The translations under genes and the position numbers were made by a program. The notes beneath the pieces were generated by a model. The model made no database searches. It was not told the origin of the DNA and saw nothing but the letters and a program-made list of their open reading frames with translations. From Lachnospiraceae bacterium (lineage in GTDB: Bacteria; Bacillota; Clostridia; Lachnospirales; Lachnospiraceae), in the NCBI GenBank assembly GCA_017462755.1, contig JAFTQM010000065.1, positions 1-51,266 on the forward strand: a DNA stretch of 51,266 nucleotides, read 5' to 3'. Positions 49,628 through 51,266 of the stretch are shown one piece after another; the stretch's first letter is position 1, and each line of letters opens with the position of its first letter.

Positions 49628-51266
49628 TTAATACTCCTCTGCCAGATGAAGTACATGAAATTCATTATCTATTAAATACTGTAAATAAACTTTATCCGTA
49701 TAATCGTCCTCATCTACCCAGACGATTTTTCCGTCATATACAACCGGCTGCATCTTCGCAGAAAAATAACCATCAAATTCACCATACTCCAATACCTTAC
49801 CATTGCTATCGATTACCTGATACGCAGTAAGCTTTTTCGGACTACTCGTACTCTCTTTGATATCGTCAACCGAGTATATCAACACAAAACGATCCTCATC
49901 CAATTTTACCATTCGCAAATCTCTTGGACGCTTTGTATCCTCTTCCTCATAATCCGTCAGCCACACCAGCTCCGAAGAAGCTCCGGATTTGTCTGCTAGT
50001 ATCACATACACATTCCTCAGAGTATTATCATAGTCTTCCTTTGCCCACTGCTCTGCAGTCATCTCCGGATGATTTACCGATACGCCCGCAATCAGATTGT
50101 GATTCTTGCCAAGCTCAAACCCATTGACGGTTGTACCGGTATAATCATCTGACTTGCCATATATTTCGAGCGCATTATGCTCTGTCAGCGCACCATAAGG
50201 CATACTGTCCAATACTCCGGAGCCACCGGTCAGCGAAGCAAAATTCTTGTGGGTCTGTATGCAGACACTACGCGGATAGGCATCTCCATGGTCCACATAA
50301 AAAAGATTCGTACCATCAAATTTCACAAACTGATTCAAAGAGTTACTCACATGATTATATGGGAACAGCTCCCCTACATAGCGCATCTGCATCGTAGGGG
50401 TATCCAAGATAAACATCATATTTGATTGAACCTTGGTGGTATAACGTTCTCTCGAGGTATAAATTACCAAATCATCTCCGCACATCTCCATCCGACAATT
50501 ACCACACTCAAACGGATAACGTGTGTTCGACTCTCCTCCGCTTACGGTAACCCGACCCAACTCTTCCCAATCTGAATTAAATTTCGTAACACAGTATACT
50601 ACCTTGCTATCGTCCTCGCTCGTATTGTTTTGTCCGGTTACGACATAATACTCTCCCTCTTCGGTACGATATACCCCACCCAAGGTATAATCGTACGGAA
50701 ACGTTATGTCCTTCTGACCGATACAGGAAAAATCCGAATCATAAAAAAACAGAGCCCATTGTGGATAGAAGCTGTTACTCGTCAATTCAACATTGTAATT
50801 CGTCAATACTTCCAGTGTTCCATCCTCTCTCACAAATATATATTCGCCGTCATGATACCCGTAATTGTATACCCCAAACCCCGCCAAAGAGTAACCTCCG
50901 TTTAATTTTACATCCTTCAGTTTATTATCTATTGCTATTTTCTCCAATACTGCTGCCAGTGTCGTATGCAGTCTGATACTGCCCGCTGTTTCAATTGTCG
51001 CACCGTCCGCTGCCCGGTCTACCTCCACCGGAAGCTCCGTCTTAACATCTCCGTCCACAATGAGTGTTATCTTTTCTAATACGCGAACCTTCTCGATGGT
51101 ACTGCCGTTGGTACAGGTCAGTCGCAGCCTCTTGCCTTCCTTCGTCGGAGCTACGATAATCTCCTTTACCTGCGCCGATTTAATATTGATATTGATGCCG
51201 GTTGCAGTAATGTAAAGCACATTATTTCCTTTGGACTTTTCAAAATAATTATTGCCCTTTACCTTC
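49628..51266 (-). CDS. Large unrecognised protein, C-terminal 545 residues (5' end outside window)
   Basis: The frame stays open to the window edge, reading KVKGNNYFEKSKGNN before the first possible GTG, so the true start lies outside. Not recognised as a named family. The visible part is beta-rich and acidic, with few positive residues and no membrane helix. Repeated units such as NGGYSLAGFGVYNYGYHDGE, EEGEYYVVTGQNN and DGTNLFYVDHGDAYP look like blades of a beta-propeller, suggesting an extracytoplasmic or surface protein, but no signal peptide can be seen here. It ends 50 bp before the proS promoter -35; no clear terminator hairpin was seen. Function unknown. Confidence 0.65.
   Translation of the reverse strand, partial: KVKGNNYFEKSKGNNVLYITATGININIKSAQVKEIIVAPTKEGKRLRLTCTNGSTIEKVRVLEKITLIVDGDVKTELPVEVDRAADGATIETAGSIRLHTTLAAVLEKIAIDNKLKDVKLNGGYSLAGFGVYNYGYHDGEYIFVREDGTLEVLTNYNVELTSNSFYPQWALFFYDSDFSCIGQKDITFPYDYTLGGVYRTEEGEYYVVTGQNNTSEDDSKVVYCVTKFNSDWEELGRVTVSGGESNTRYPFECGNCRMEMCGDDLVIYTSRERYTTKVQSNMMFILDTPTMQMRYVGELFPYNHVSNSLNQFVKFDGTNLFYVDHGDAYPRSVCIQTHKNFASLTGGSGVLDSMPYGALTEHNALEIYGKSDDYTGTTVNGFELGKNHNLIAGVSVNHPEMTAEQWAKEDYDNTLRNVYVILADKSGASSELVWLTDYEEEDTKRPRDLRMVKLDEDRFVLIYSVDDIKESTSSPKKLTAYQVIDSNGKVLEYGEFDGYFSAKMQPVVYDGKIVWVDEDDYTDKVYLQYLIDNEFHVLHLAEEY

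Noticed and set aside
1-51266. CRISPR array, prophage or insertion sequence
   Set aside because: No regularly spaced direct repeats, integrase, terminase, capsid or transposase genes (apart from the Rpn/PD-(D/E)XK protein) could be found by reading.

Overview
The window looks like chromosomal DNA of a Gram-positive, low-to-mid GC Clostridia, most likely a Lachnospiraceae-like gut bacterium. Evidence: a spoIIE–tilS–hpt–ftsH block in the Bacillus/Clostridia order, a tRNA-Met without encoded CCA, a proline T-box in front of a short zinc-type ProRS, strong purine-rich ribosome binding sites, consensus sigma-A promoters, a CBM34-type intracellular neopullulanase and an arabinofuranosidase-like secreted enzyme. 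The genus is inference. There is no phage, plasmid, IS or CRISPR signature. Nearly all genes are on the minus strand; only an AraC regulator and the pdxU–pdxK pair are on the plus strand.

Layout. 1–2.1 kb: 5' part of a secreted LamG + DUF1680 (GH127/GH146-like) glycosidase. 2.3–6.7 kb: an Rpn/PD-(D/E)XK protein and a tandem pair of divergent MutS-like ATPases. 6.8–8.4 kb: AraC regulator and a PlsC acyltransferase. 8.5–11.5 kb: a tight run of two APH-fold kinases alternating with two GNAT acetyltransferases, one of them AAC(6')-like; then a 141-bp imperfect palindrome. 11.8–15.6 kb: a small protein, a MATE exporter and a GH13 enzyme. 15.6–16.05 kb: a gap with a candidate small RNA. 16.05–21.4 kb: ftsH, hpt, tilS and a spoIIE gene that lacks the membrane domain but has a Spo0A-type promoter. 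21.5–23.4 kb: tRNA-Met and a 7TM-PAS-HD-GYP protein. 23.6–27.3 kb: a heterodimeric multidrug ABC exporter with one degenerate ATP site.

27.5–42.1 kb is the most interesting region. One consensus promoter (42117–42145) drives a closely packed series: PAS histidine kinase, receiver + degenerate HD-GYP, CheR, CheB, CheY-like receiver, CheA, CheW and a chemoreceptor with almost no external domain. After a hairpin it continues into two very large membrane hybrid kinases, one with a pseudo-receiver and an Hpt domain, the other with a full-length DegV (fatty-acid-binding) domain fused to its C-terminus. No flagellar genes are present. I read it as a non-flagellar chemosensory/phosphorelay signalling island, possibly lipid-responsive; that function is inference.

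42.2–49.6 kb: vitamin B6 uptake and kinase genes (plus strand) converge on a minus-strand series proS–pncB–AEC transporter–MATE (split in two), headed by a proline T-box. A structured intergenic repeat sits between the T-box terminator and proS; a shorter copy lies at 23.5 kb. 49.6–51.27 kb: the 3' part of a large unrecognised protein that runs off the window.
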